From contig JAAWQM010000023.1 of the NCBI GenBank assembly GCA_022800525.1, positions 1-42,486 of the forward strand: a DNA stretch of 42,486 bases, read 5' to 3'. The DNA comes from Oscillospiraceae bacterium. Lineage in GTDB: Bacteria; Bacillota; Clostridia; Oscillospirales; Oscillospiraceae. Within the stretch, counting starts at the first letter, position 1, and each line of letters begins with the position of its first letter. This document shows, in pieces, positions 1 to 7,866 of this stretch. A model generated the notes under the pieces. It was not told where the DNA came from. It worked only from the letters and a program-made list of their open reading frames with translations, and did not search any database. A program made the translations under genes and the position numbers.

Positions 1-78
1 ATGTTGCCAAATCGTTGCCACAGAGGGGTTCAAGCCTTGCAAAACCCAGTCATATCAAGGCTTTTCCACCCTCTGAAA
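1..78. other. guaA 3' flank, possible integration junction
   Basis: No gene is visible here. The stretch is AT-richer than its surroundings. It holds a direct repeat of TTGCCA (positions 4-9 and 15-20) and an 8 bp inverted repeat, AAGCCTTG at 32-39 with CAAGGCTT at 56-63. The inverted repeat could serve as a guaA terminator but lacks a clear U-tract. The guaA 3' end is a known integration site for genomic islands and integrative elements in Firmicutes, and repeats of this kind resemble integrase arm sites. The other side of the junction lies outside the window. Confidence 0.35.
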
Positions 79-1620
79 TCATTCCCACTCAATCGTCGCT
101 GGTGGTTTGGAGGTAATATCGTAGCAGATCCGGTTAATCCCCGGCACCTCGTTAACAATCCGGGTACTGATCCGGTCCAGCGTCTCGTACGGAATCCTGG
201 CCCAATCGGCTGTCATGAAATCGCTGGTGGTCACCGCCCGCAGGGCCAGGGTGTAGTCGTACGTCCGGCCGTCTCCCATCACGCCTACGCTGCGCGTGTT
301 GGTCAGCACGGCGAAATATTGGCTGATGCTACCATCCAGCCCAGCGTTGGCAATCTCCTCCCGATAGATGGCGTCCGCGTCCCGCAGGGTGTCCAGTTTC
401 TCCTTGGTCAGGTCTCCGATCACCCGGATGGCCAGCCCTGGTCCAGGGAAGGGCTGGCGGCTTACCAGGTACTCCGGCAGGCCCAGCTCCCGGCCCAGCT
501 GCCGGACTTCGTCCTTGAACAGCAGCCGCAAGGGTTCAATGATCTCCTTGAAATCCACATAATCCGGCAGGCCGCCCACGTTGTGGTGGCTCTTGATGAC
601 TGCGGCGTCTCCGGTACCGGACTCGATCACATCGGGATAAATGGTTCCCTGCGCCAGAAAGTCCACCGCGCCAATCTTCCTGGCCTCCTCCTCAAAGACG
701 CGGATGAACTCCTCGCCGATGATCTTCCGTTTCCGTTCGGGCTCGGTAACGCCCGCCAGCTTCTCCAGAAACCGGGCCTCAGCGTCTACCCGGACAAAGT
801 TCATCGCCCAGGGCTGGAATGCGGCCTCCACCTCGTCGCCCTCATTTTTTCTCATAAGCCCATGGTCCACAAACACACAGGTCAGCTGCTCCCCCACGGC
901 CTCCGCCAGCAGGGCGGCGCAGACGGAGCTGTCCACGCCTCCGGACAAGGCCAGAAGCACCTTGCCCTTTCCGACCTTTTCCCGGACGGCAACAATGGCA
1001 GTACGCTTGTAGTCGCCCATGGTCCAGTCGCCCTTGGCCCCGCAGACCTCGTATAGAAAATTCCGGATCATCTGCACGCCATTTTCGGTGTGGTTGACCT
1101 CCGGGTGGTACTGCACGCCGTAGAAGCCCCGCTTTACATCTGCGATGGCCACGTTGGGGCAGGCCTTGGAGTGGGCTGCCAGCTCAAAGCCGCTGGGGAC
1201 CTTTTCCATGTAATCCCCATGGCTCATCCAGCTGATGCCCTGGGCGGGCAGGCCCTTGAACAGGGGGCAGTTGGTATCATAGAACGTCTCGGTTTTGCCG
1301 TACTCGCGGGCGGAGTCGTCCTGCGCGGCGGTAACCCTGCCGTCCAGGGTATAGGCGATGAGCTGGCAGCCGTAGCAGATGCCCAGTATAGGCGTCCCAA
1401 GCCGGAAGATTTCCGGGTCCACATGGGGGGATGTCTCCAGGTAGACGGAGTTGGGGCCGCCGGTGAAAATGAACCCGATTGGCTCCATTTTTTTCAGCTC
1501 TTCCAGGGGAGTTGTGTAGGGCTTGACCTCGCAGTAGACGCCGCACTCTCTCACCCTGCGGGCGATCAGTTGGTTGTACTGACCGCCGAAATCCAACACG
1601 ATGATGGTTTGATGGGACAT
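79..1620 (-). CDS. guaA: GMP synthase (glutamine-hydrolysing)
   Basis: This cytoplasmic enzyme converts XMP, ATP and glutamine to GMP, the last step of guanine nucleotide synthesis. The 513-residue protein has the usual family length. The N-terminal class I glutamine amidotransferase domain (about 1-195) shows the nucleophile in GICYGCQ (Cys82) and the His172/Glu174 pair in YHPEV. The ATP pyrophosphatase domain follows with the PP-loop SGGVDSS at about 226-232, then the C-terminal dimerisation domain ending in the conserved IEWE. An AGGAGGG ribosome binding site lies 6-7 bases before the ATG. It is transcribed alone. The 5' side is a long intergenic repeat and the 3' end is a possible integration site, although the reading frame is intact to its normal end. 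Confidence 0.97.
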   Translation of the reverse strand: MSHQTIIVLDFGGQYNQLIARRVRECGVYCEVKPYTTPLEELKKMEPIGFIFTGGPNSVYLETSPHVDPEIFRLGTPILGICYGCQLIAYTLDGRVTAAQDDSAREYGKTETFYDTNCPLFKGLPAQGISWMSHGDYMEKVPSGFELAAHSKACPNVAIADVKRGFYGVQYHPEVNHTENGVQMIRNFLYEVCGAKGDWTMGDYKRTAIVAVREKVGKGKVLLALSGGVDSSVCAALLAEAVGEQLTCVFVDHGLMRKNEGDEVEAAFQPWAMNFVRVDAEARFLEKLAGVTEPERKRKIIGEEFIRVFEEEARKIGAVDFLAQGTIYPDVIESGTGDAAVIKSHHNVGGLPDYVDFKEIIEPLRLLFKDEVRQLGRELGLPEYLVSRQPFPGPGLAIRVIGDLTKEKLDTLRDADAIYREEIANAGLDGSISQYFAVLTNTRSVGVMGDGRTYDYTLALRAVTTSDFMTADWARIPYETLDRISTRIVNEVPGINRICYDITSKPPATIEWE

Positions 1621-1660
1621 GGGAAATCCCTCCTGTCACTCTATAAATTATTCTTTGCCG

Positions 1661-1962
1661 CCTCCGGCGGCAGGGGGATGCGGTTTCGATTCGGTACCCC
1701 GGGGCTGCGCGCGCCCGGACGGGCGGTTACTTTTTGCTTGTGCAAAAAGTAACCAAAAACACACCAGAACCTGCGGTTCTGGACTCCCTTCTCGGTGATG
1801 CCTCCGGCATGACCTCGGCGAGGGGATTTTCGAGCCCTGGGCGGAAGTGAAGAGCTGCACTGCCCCGTGATCAAGAGGTCCTTCGGGCATCTGATCTGGT
1901 GGTCTGGCAATAAACCAACTCCGGCTGCCGCCCTGTGAAAGGGACAGAGCCATCAACGGGGG
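1661..1962. repeat. Dispersed stem-loop intergenic repeat, copy 1
   Basis: This fills most of the 458-base gap between guaA and xpt. It aligns along its length with 5338-5614. Shared landmarks in order are: a GGTTTC(G/T)ATTCG block, a long hairpin (GGTTACTTTTTG...CAAAAAGTAACC here), a second hairpin (CCAGAACC..GGTTCTGG), GAAGAGCT, AGGTCCTTCGGGCATCTGAT, and CCGGCTGCCGCCC followed by GGGACAGAGCCATC. Hairpin arms are kept while their sequence changes, which points to selection for or origin from structured RNA or DNA. No open frame is conserved. It lies just 5' of guaA, so its RNA form could be in the guaA leader. Confidence 0.75.
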
Positions 1963-1983
1963 GCGTTCTATCGCTGGATCCTT

Positions 1984-2025
1984 CTAAACCGATAAATCTG
2001 GTTTAGGGGCGCACATCGTGCGCCC
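1984..2025 (-). terminator. Double hairpin downstream of xpt
   Basis: Two perfect hairpins stand side by side: CTAAACC (1984-1990) with GGTTTAG (2000-2006), and GGGCGCAC (2007-2014) with GTGCGCCC (2018-2025). They follow the xpt stop codon. No U-tract follows, so factor-independent termination is only a possibility. Confidence 0.3.
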
Positions 2026-2078
2026 GCGCAACGCCGGCCAGCTTCACCCTAACGGCGATGCATTATAAAGGCCGCCGC

Positions 2079-2651
2079 CTATTCCCTGAACACAATCCCG
2101 TTTTCATCTGCGCTCTCAATAACAGCCAGCGCACGATAATTCAGCCCCATGCCCCTCAGCCGATCGCCGCCGCCCTGGAAGCCCTTCTCAATGGCAATCC
2201 CAATCCCCACCAGCTCCGCGCCAGCCTGATCGACCAGATCGCACAGCCCCCGGACCGCCTCGCCGTTGGCCATGAAATCATCCACAATCAACACCCTGTC
2301 GCTGGCTGTCAGCCACTCCTTGCTGAGAATCTGCGTAACCTTTTTCTTGTAAGTATAAGAAAAGATTTCGCTCTGGTACAATCCGCCCTCAATATTGTCG
2401 CTCTTGGCTTTCTTGGCAAAAACCATCGGTACTCCATACTGGTCCGCGCAGATTGTCGCCAACGCAATGCCGCTGGCCTCTGCAGTCAGCACCATCGTAA
2501 TACTGCCGACGTCAAAATACCTGGCAAACTCACTGGCGATGTCCTTCATCAGCTTTGTGTCCACCCGATGATTCAGAAAACCGTCCACCTTGATGATGTT
2601 GCCGGGCAGGACCCGGCCCTCTTTCCGAATGCGTTCCTTGAGCTGCTCCAT
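2079..2651 (-). CDS. xpt: Xanthine phosphoribosyltransferase
   Basis: This salvage enzyme converts xanthine and PRPP to XMP, which GuaA then aminates to GMP. The 190-residue protein matches the family length. The PRPP-binding motif VLIVDDFMANGEA sits near residues 120-132, and the N-terminal KEGRVLPGNIIKVDGFLNH block is typical of Xpt. I chose the ATG at 2651 because AGGAAGAG precedes it at good spacing; an in-frame extension to 2684 lacks a better site. It has its own promoter (2714-2742). I saw no purine riboswitch in the 60-base leader. Confidence 0.93.
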   Translation of the reverse strand: MEQLKERIRKEGRVLPGNIIKVDGFLNHRVDTKLMKDIASEFARYFDVGSITMVLTAEASGIALATICADQYGVPMVFAKKAKSDNIEGGLYQSEIFSYTYKKKVTQILSKEWLTASDRVLIVDDFMANGEAVRGLCDLVDQAGAELVGIGIAIEKGFQGGGDRLRGMGLNYRALAVIESADENGIVFRE

Positions 2652-2713
2652 CGCTCTTCCTACCATCCTTTTTTCAATATACAATTTCAGCGCGTTTCCG
2701 CGCCCTTAGGCCT

Positions 2714-2742
2714 ATTATGCCAAGAAAACCGCCGGTTTGCAA
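2714..2742 (-). promoter_or_regulatory. xpt promoter
   Basis: On the minus strand the -35 is TTGCAA (2737-2742) and the -10 is CATAAT (2714-2719), 17 bases apart. This is a good sigma-A promoter about 60 bases before the xpt start codon. Confidence 0.75.
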
Positions 2743-2805
2743 GTGGAGAAATGGACAAACTTGTCTTTTTTTGCAGTTGCCTTTCTGACAAGACTGTTTA
2801 TGCGC

Positions 2806-2844
2806 AAAAACCGTCTCCGAGCCGGCAGGCCCGAAGGCGGTTTT
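2806..2844 (-). terminator. Terminator of the rimO-pgsA operon
   Basis: Directly after the pgsA stop, the minus strand forms AAAACCG...CGGTTTT with a further inner stem of about nine pairs (CCTTCGGGCC with GGCTCGGAGA), ending in a run of five T. It separates the operon from xpt. Confidence 0.8.
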
Positions 2845-2850
2845 CACCTG

Positions 2851-3372
2851 TTACATGTCGCTGAGACAGTCCTTGTTTTTCATGAAGTATTCCACGCCGG
2901 AGTAAATGGTGGTCACAACAATCACCGCCACGCACACCGTGTTCAGCTCCGCCGGAATGGGCAGAAGCATCAGCGCAATGCACACCATAGTGGACGCGGT
3001 CTTGACCTTCCCGGACCACCCGGCGGCAATCACACGCCCCTTGTCGCTGGCTACCATCCGCAGCCCGCTGACGGCAAACTCCCGCACAATAACAATCAAC
3101 AGCGCCCAGGCGGGCATCTGCCCGCGCTCCACGAACCACAGCATGGCCGCAGTTACCAGCATCTTGTCCGCCAGCGGGTCGGTAAACTTGCCGAAGTCAG
3201 TAATCAGATTCCGCTTCCGCGCAATCTTGCCGTCCAGCATGTCGGTCAGGCTGGCGATGATAAAGATCGCCAGCGCGATATACGCCGCAAAGGGCACATC
3301 CAGATATAGCACCAGCAAAAAGGGTACAATCAGCACAATCCGCAGAAGAGTCAATTTATTTGGAAGATTCAT
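2851..3372 (-). CDS. pgsA: CDP-diacylglycerol-glycerol-3-phosphate 3-phosphatidyltransferase
   Basis: This membrane enzyme makes phosphatidylglycerophosphate, the committed step to phosphatidylglycerol. The 173-residue protein is hydrophobic with about five membrane segments. It carries the complete CDP-alcohol phosphotransferase signature DG-x2-AR-x8-G-x3-D-x3-D within DMLDGKIARKRN...DFGKFTDPLADK. I chose the ATG at 3372, preceded by GGAGG at 6 bases. The longer upstream frame is a shadow of the preceding gene. It overlaps the 3' end of that gene by 17 bases, which suggests translational coupling, and it is the last gene of the rimO operon. The rimO-pgsA order is common in Firmicutes. Confidence 0.95.
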   Translation of the reverse strand: MNLPNKLTLLRIVLIVPFLLVLYLDVPFAAYIALAIFIIASLTDMLDGKIARKRNLITDFGKFTDPLADKMLVTAAMLWFVERGQMPAWALLIVIVREFAVSGLRMVASDKGRVIAAGWSGKVKTASTMVCIALMLLPIPAELNTVCVAVIVVTTIYSGVEYFMKNKDCLSDM

Positions 3373-3934
3373 CCTTTTCCTCCTTTTTTTCCTCCAGGGC
3401 CATCTCCCAGCTCTCCGGGTACTTTTCCTGCATATAGCGGGCCCTTGGCGACTCTGCCTGCTCCGGCAGCTCCGCTCCAAGGATCTCTTCCATCTGAACC
3501 CGCCTGATCCAGTCCCGTGTTTTCTCCGGCAGCTCCGGCCATCGCACGATCCGCAGCGCCCCCAGCCGCTCCTGCTCCAGCAGGGCTTCGCAGACGTCGG
3601 GCACAAGGACCTCCTCCTCCACAGCGACCTCCTCTGCGGAGATGTATTCGTTGGGGATTTGGGTGGTCTCCATCCCTTCCCGCCAGGCGCAGCGGTAGAG
3701 AGATGCGGACCTCCCCCGGTACAGCTCCTCCAGTGCGTTGGGGAAATACTCCTCGTAATAAAGCTCTCTGTTTTTCGTATACCCATAGGTATATTCAAAG
3801 TGCTTGATCCCATACAGCAGGGCCATAGGCTTCAGAGAGGTCAGACAAACCTGCTTTGGTTTGCCAAAAAATTCCGTCCTGCTAGGCCGCAGGACGGTCA
3901 GTCCCGCTGTTGGCGATGCGTGGTACAGTTCCAT
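3356..3934 (-). CDS. Conserved hypothetical protein between rimO and pgsA
   Basis: I do not assign a function. The 192-residue product begins MELYHASPTAGL, an opening reminiscent of the L-Y-H-(A/G)-S strand of ADP-ribosyltransferase-like folds. It then has aromatic blocks (FEYTYGY, LYYEEYFPNALEELYRG) and IPNEYIS, and an acidic/basic low-complexity C-terminus. No signal peptide or membrane segment is visible. The ATG at 3934 has GAGGAAT about 7 bases upstream; the frame extends further 5' without a ribosome binding site. It lies 67 bases after rimO and overlaps pgsA by 17 bases, so it is co-transcribed with both. The ADP-ribosyl resemblance is weak and not a call. Confidence 0.8.
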   Translation of the reverse strand: MELYHASPTAGLTVLRPSRTEFFGKPKQVCLTSLKPMALLYGIKHFEYTYGYTKNRELYYEEYFPNALEELYRGRSASLYRCAWREGMETTQIPNEYISAEEVAVEEEVLVPDVCEALLEQERLGALRIVRWPELPEKTRDWIRRVQMEEILGAELPEQAESPRARYMQEKYPESWEMALEEKKEEKDESSK

Positions 3935-4001
3935 TTTATTCCTCACTCCTGTTTGAAATCGTTGACGCTGGCCTCCTGGGATTGCCGGAAGCAATGGACC
4001 G

Positions 4002-5324
4002 TCACTCCACCAGTTCGCCCGTCAACTCGCCGTCCATGGCCCCAGTGATCCGGACCTGGACGAAGGCCCCGGCCTCCGGCTCGCCCTCCGCAGTGAAATA
4101 GATGCGCCCGTCGATGTCTGGACTCTCGGCATAGCTCCTGCCCACATAGCTCATGGACTGCCCGTCGAAGCCCTCGCAGAGGACCTCCAGGACCTGCCCC
4201 TGCATCTCCCCATTCCACTCGTCCATGATACGGGACTGGATGTCCACCACCAGCTCCGCCCGCCGGACAGCCTCCTCGGTATCCACACGCTCCATCTCAG
4301 CCGCGGGGGTGCCCTCCTCCGGGGAGTAGGGAAACACACCCGCCCGCAGCATCCGCTGGTCCCACAGGAACTGGCACAGCTCCTCAAAAGCGTCCTCGTC
4401 CTCCCCCGGCAGTCCGGTAATCAGGCTGGTGCGCAGCACAAGCCCTGGAATGCGTTCCCGCAGCCTGTCCAGCAGGTCCTCAAGGTACGCCTTGTCTCCT
4501 CTGCGATTCATCCGCCGCAGGATGGCATCATTGCAGTGCTGGAGGGGAATGTCCAGATATTTCAGGATTTTGGGCTCTCTGGCGATGACCTCAATGAGCC
4601 GGTCGTCCATCTGGTCAGGGTAGAGGTAGTGCAGGCGTATCCAGTGGAAATCCAATTTGCACAGCTCCTCCAACAGGTCCGCCAAGTGCCGTTCCCCATC
4701 CCAGTCAGCGCCGTACCGGGTGATGTCCTGCGCAACCACAATCAGCTCCTTCACGCCCCTCTCCGCAAGGTCCCTGGCCTCCGCCAGGACCTTGTCCATG
4801 GGCCTGCTGCGGTACTTCCCCCGCAGCTTGGGGATAATGCAGAACGCGCACCAGTTGCCGCAGCCCTCCGCAATGCGGAGGTAGGCATACCAGGGCGGCG
4901 TGGTCAGCACCCGGCCAAACTCGTCCACCGGGGCATTGATGTCGCCGAAATATCTGGGATGCTTTTCGGCCATTATGTCCTCCACAGCGGAGACGATGTC
5001 CTTATAGCTCCCGGTGCCCATGATTCCGTCCACCTCCGGCAGCTCCACAGGAACGTCCTCTCCATACCGCTGGGGCATACAGCCTGTGACAAGGATTTTC
5101 TTTATTTTTCTCTCCGCCTTCAGCTGCGCCATCTGTAAGATGTTCTGAATAGCTTCCTCACTGGCGGAGGCCAGGAACCCGCAGGTGTTGATGATTACCA
5201 CGTCCGCCCCCTCCGGGGCCGGACACAGCGTATGGCCCGCCTCCTGGCAGAGGGACATCATCTGCTCGCAGTTGACTACGTTCTTCGCGCAGCCAAGAGA
5301 GATAAAATACAGCTTATATGGCAT
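4002..5324 (-). CDS. rimO: Ribosomal protein S12 methylthiotransferase
   Basis: This radical SAM enzyme adds a methylthio group to the conserved aspartate of ribosomal protein S12. The 440-residue protein has the family order: an N-terminal MTTase domain with three cluster cysteines (GCAKN, near residue 12; NTCGF; TGCMPQRY), a radical SAM core with CGNWCAFC (CxxxCxxC) followed by IIPKLRGKYRSR, and a C-terminal TRAM domain. S12-type wording such as DIPLQHCND supports RimO over MiaB. The ATG at 5324 has AAAAGGAGG 5 bases upstream. The frame stays open for 49 more codons into the intergenic repeat, which I reject as coding. First gene of an operon with a hypothetical gene and pgsA. Confidence 0.95.
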   Translation of the reverse strand: MPYKLYFISLGCAKNVVNCEQMMSLCQEAGHTLCPAPEGADVVIINTCGFLASASEEAIQNILQMAQLKAERKIKKILVTGCMPQRYGEDVPVELPEVDGIMGTGSYKDIVSAVEDIMAEKHPRYFGDINAPVDEFGRVLTTPPWYAYLRIAEGCGNWCAFCIIPKLRGKYRSRPMDKVLAEARDLAERGVKELIVVAQDITRYGADWDGERHLADLLEELCKLDFHWIRLHYLYPDQMDDRLIEVIAREPKILKYLDIPLQHCNDAILRRMNRRGDKAYLEDLLDRLRERIPGLVLRTSLITGLPGEDEDAFEELCQFLWDQRMLRAGVFPYSPEEGTPAAEMERVDTEEAVRRAELVVDIQSRIMDEWNGEMQGQVLEVLCEGFDGQSMSYVGRSYAESPDIDGRIYFTAEGEPEAGAFVQVRITGAMDGELTGELVE

Positions 5325-5337
5325 AGCGCCTCCTTTT

Positions 5338-5614
5338 GCGCCGTCCCAGCGCAAGGGGGAGTGGTTTCTATTCGACAGCCCGGGCGCTCCCCGCCCCGGA
5401 CCCCGGGCCTGCTTTTCCCTTGTAGGAAAAGCAGGCAAAAGTACACCGGAACCAAGGTTCCGGACCTCCAAAACGAAGGATGATCGGACATTAGGTTTGT
5501 ATGAAGAGCTCAGCGCCCCTGAATGAAAGGTCCTTCGGGCATCTGATCCAGGGGCTTGGCGGTCAACCGGCTCCGGCTGCCGCCCCGTTAAAGGGACAGA
5601 GCCATCTATGGGGT
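5338..5614. repeat. Dispersed stem-loop intergenic repeat, copy 2
   Basis: This fills the gap between the NUDIX gene and rimO. It is the second copy of the element at 1661-1962, in the same orientation. The long hairpin here is GCCTGCTTTTCC...GGAAAAGCAGGC and the second is CCGGAACC..GGTTCCGG, so both stems carry compensated base changes relative to copy 1. The terminal block AGGTCCTTCGGGCATCTGAT and the GGGACAGAGCCATC end are nearly identical in both copies. Confidence 0.75.
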
Positions 5615-5615
5615 C

Positions 5616-6047
5616 CTATTGAAAGATCTTGCGCCTCTTTACTTCCTCCAGCAGCTGCGGCTGGATTTCCGGATAAGTCCAATTGTCCGCCGGAGGCTCG
5701 TTCAGTAAAACGATCTGCTCAATCTCACTGTGCAATTCTTCCTCAAAGGAGCTGATCTCCGCATAATACAGCCCGCCAAAGCTTTCACTGGGCGGATCGT
5801 CTCTCACCACAGAATAAATGCACACCGGCCCCAGCGTAAACTCCTTCGCGCCCGTCTCCTCCCGCAGCTCCCTCGCAGCCGCTTCCTCCACAGTCTCCCC
5901 AGCCTCACGGTGTCCTCCAGGAGCCTCCAGCGTCGTCCGCTCACGGTGCTTGCAGAACACCCACTTCCCATCCGCGCGGGCCAGAATGACCGCGAATTTC
6001 AACAAAGAGTCCTCTGCCGTCTCATAAAACCTGACTTCCTTAATCAT
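5616..6047 (-). CDS. NUDIX hydrolase
   Basis: The protein (143 residues) probably hydrolyses a nucleoside diphosphate linked to another moiety. The NUDIX box G-x5-E-x7-REUxEExGU is complete in GGHREAGETVEEAAARELRE followed by ETGA. Substrate cannot be read from sequence; the SYVVRDD-like segment and short length fit housecleaning NUDIX proteins. The ATG at 6047 is used; a TTG two codons earlier is also possible. It overlaps the recX 3' end by 8 bases, so it is probably the last gene of a recA-recX-NUDIX operon, placing it with DNA repair functions by context only. Confidence 0.88.
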   Translation of the reverse strand: MIKEVRFYETAEDSLLKFAVILARADGKWVFCKHRERTTLEAPGGHREAGETVEEAAARELREETGAKEFTLGPVCIYSVVRDDPPSESFGGLYYAEISSFEEELHSEIEQIVLLNEPPADNWTYPEIQPQLLEEVKRRKIFQ

Positions 6048-6660
6048 CCTCAATCATCTCCACATACCGCTCCATGGCGGACTTCACTTCACCCCAGCCA
6101 AACCCGCGCCGCATCAAAGCGTCACAAACCCTCCTGCGCTCCCTGGGGTCCGATAAATCGCCCCGGCAGCGCTTCTGAATCAGCTTGTCCAGAATCTCCG
6201 CCGCCTCCGGCATCTCTTCCATGGCCTCATCCCACAGCTCCCGGTCTATCCCCCTCCGGCGCAGCTCCTCCCGGACCCGCGCCGGACCGTAGCCCCTGCC
6301 GCCGTAGTGCCTCACCAGGGATGCGGCATAGCTGGCGTCGTTCACTGCGCCAATGTCCTCCAGCCAGTCCGCCGCCGCCTGGGCGTCGGGCTCCTCGTTG
6401 CCTTTCTTCACCAGCCGCCGGGTCAGCTCCTTTTTGGACAAGGCCCTGCCCCCAATGATATTTGCCGCTGCCGCCTTTGCGGAGGACGCTTTCGCGGAGG
6501 CGCGCAGCGCCTCCAGCGCCTCCTCATCCAGCTCCATCCCGGAGCGCAGCCCGAACCGTAGCAGCTCATCCTCCGTCACCCGCAGGATATCGCCATTCTC
6601 CAGCCTGACCAGAAAACGCCCCTTTTTTCGCTGGGATTCCTTTAATTCATTGATCCGCAT
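6040..6660 (-). CDS. recX: Regulatory protein RecX
   Basis: RecX binds RecA filaments and modulates their extension. The 206-residue protein is rich in Arg, Glu and Ala, and shows the repeated three-helix RecX modules: RALSKKELTRRLVKKG, then DWLEDIGAVND.SYAASLVRHYGGRGYGPARVREELRRRGI, then a third repeat near DALMRRGFGWGEVKSAMERY. The start is an ATG at 6660. It lies 18 bases after recA and overlaps the NUDIX gene. Placement beside recA agrees with the family. Confidence 0.92.
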   Translation of the reverse strand: MRINELKESQRKKGRFLVRLENGDILRVTEDELLRFGLRSGMELDEEALEALRASAKASSAKAAAANIIGGRALSKKELTRRLVKKGNEEPDAQAAADWLEDIGAVNDASYAASLVRHYGGRGYGPARVREELRRRGIDRELWDEAMEEMPEAAEILDKLIQKRCRGDLSDPRERRRVCDALMRRGFGWGEVKSAMERYVEMIEDD

Positions 6661-6678
6661 ACACCTCAGATGTGAACC

Positions 6679-7809
6679 TTATGCCTCGTCCTCAGTCTCG
6701 TCTCCGTCGTCAAAATCCTCGGCGGACACGTCCACTGCCCGTCCTGCGGCCTTGGCGGCCACCTGGGACTGGCTGCTCATGAGCTTGAAGAAATCCCGCC
6801 GGATTGCCGCCTCCAGATTGGCGGCTGCCTCCGGGTTGTCCTTCAGATACTGCTTGGCCGCGTCGCGGCCCTGACCCAGGCGGGTCTCGCCCATGGAGAA
6901 CCAGGACCCGGACTTCTGCACCAGGTCCAGCCGGATACCCAGGTCTACCAGCTCCCCCAGCAGGCTGATGCCCTCTCCGTACATGATGTCGAACTCCGCC
7001 TCCCGGAAGGGTGGAGCCATCTTGTTCTTGACCACCTTGGCGCGGGTGCGGTTGCCGATCATTTCCCCGCCGGACTTCAGCGTTTCCACACGCCGCACGT
7101 CGATCCGCACGGAGGCGTAGAATTTCAAAGCCCGGCCGCCGGTGGTGACCTCCGGATTGCCGTACATGACGCCCACCTTCTCACGCAGCTGATTGATAAA
7201 AATAACCACGCAGTGGGTCTTGTTGATCGCGCCCGCCAGCTTCCGCAGGGCCTGACTCATAAGCCGGGCATGGATGCCCACGAAGCTGTCGCCCATTTCG
7301 CCCTCGATCTCCGCCCGGGGCACCAGGGCCGCCACGGAGTCCACAACGATTACATCCAGCGCGCCGGAGCGCACCAGCGCTTCGGTGATTTCCAGGCCCT
7401 GCTCGCCGGTATCCGGCTGGGAGATCAGCATTTCGTCGATATTTACCCCCAGCGCGCGGGCGTAGGTGGGGTCCAGGGCGTGTTCGGCGTCCACGAAGGC
7501 CACCTCGCCGCCGGCCTTCTGGGCCTGGGCCACGATGTGCAGAGCCAGGGTGGTCTTACCGGAGGACTCCGGACCATAAATCTCAATAATGCGCCCCTTG
7601 GGTACGCCGCCGATGCCCAGCGCAAGGTCCAGCGCAAGGGATCCGGTGGGGATAACGTCTACGTTCAGCTGGTTCATCTGGTCGCCCAGGCGCATGATGG
7701 AGCCCTTGCCGTACATCTTCTCGATGTTCTTCATGGCGGTGTTGATGGCTTCCTTCTTGTCGCTGGCCACGGCTGCGGTTTTGGTCAGTTTTTTGTCCTT
7801 GTCTGCCAT
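6679..7809 (-). CDS. recA: Recombinase RecA
   Basis: RecA forms ATP-dependent filaments on single-stranded DNA for homologous recombination and stimulates self-cleavage of LexA-type repressors. The 376-residue protein has the N-terminal oligomerisation helix ([17 protein letters not shown], about 26-43), Walker A GPESSGKT (79-86), the Walker B/VVDS region, and an acidic C-terminus ending [17 protein letters not shown] precedes the ATG by about 8 bases. I found no CGAAC-N4-GTTCG SOS box in the 57-base gap upstream. The next gene upstream carries a diverged duplicate of recA codons about 17-43. Confidence 0.98.
   Translation of the reverse strand: MADKDKKLTKTAAVASDKKEAINTAMKNIEKMYGKGSIMRLGDQMNQLNVDVIPTGSLALDLALGIGGVPKGRIIEIYGPESSGKTTLALHIVAQAQKAGGEVAFVDAEHALDPTYARALGVNIDEMLISQPDTGEQGLEITEALVRSGALDVIVVDSVAALVPRAEIEGEMGDSFVGIHARLMSQALRKLAGAINKTHCVVIFINQLREKVGVMYGNPEVTTGGRALKFYASVRIDVRRVETLKSGGEMIGNRTRAKVVKNKMAPPFREAEFDIMYGEGISLLGELVDLGIRLDLVQKSGSWFSMGETRLGQGRDAAKQYLKDNPEAAANLEAAIRRDFFKLMSSQSQVAAKAAGRAVDVSAEDFDDGDETEDEA
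7681..7760 (-). repeat. recA 5' segment duplicated at 8422-8501 (native copy)
   Basis: These 80 bases inside recA align without gaps to 8422-8501. I count 13 differences, or about 84% identity. The two copies form direct repeats that bracket the recA start region and most of the neighbouring gene. Confidence 0.9.
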
Positions 7810-7866
7810 GTTGGTTCTCCTTTGCGAAAATTATTAGGCTTTTTTGTTGTGAGATCCGCTATGACC

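Noticed and set aside
1-1056. Open frame entering from the left edge
   Set aside because: Antisense to guaA, with no family features.
2652-2750. Purine riboswitch before xpt
   Set aside because: The leader is too short and lacks the three-way junction motifs; a normal promoter lies close to the start codon.
3373-3813. N-terminal extension of pgsA
   Set aside because: It is the neighbouring hypothetical gene in another frame; the ATG at 3372 has an ideal ribosome binding site and the family start.
7810-7866. SOS box before recA
   Set aside because: No CGAAC-N4-GTTCG-like dyad is visible in the recA leader.
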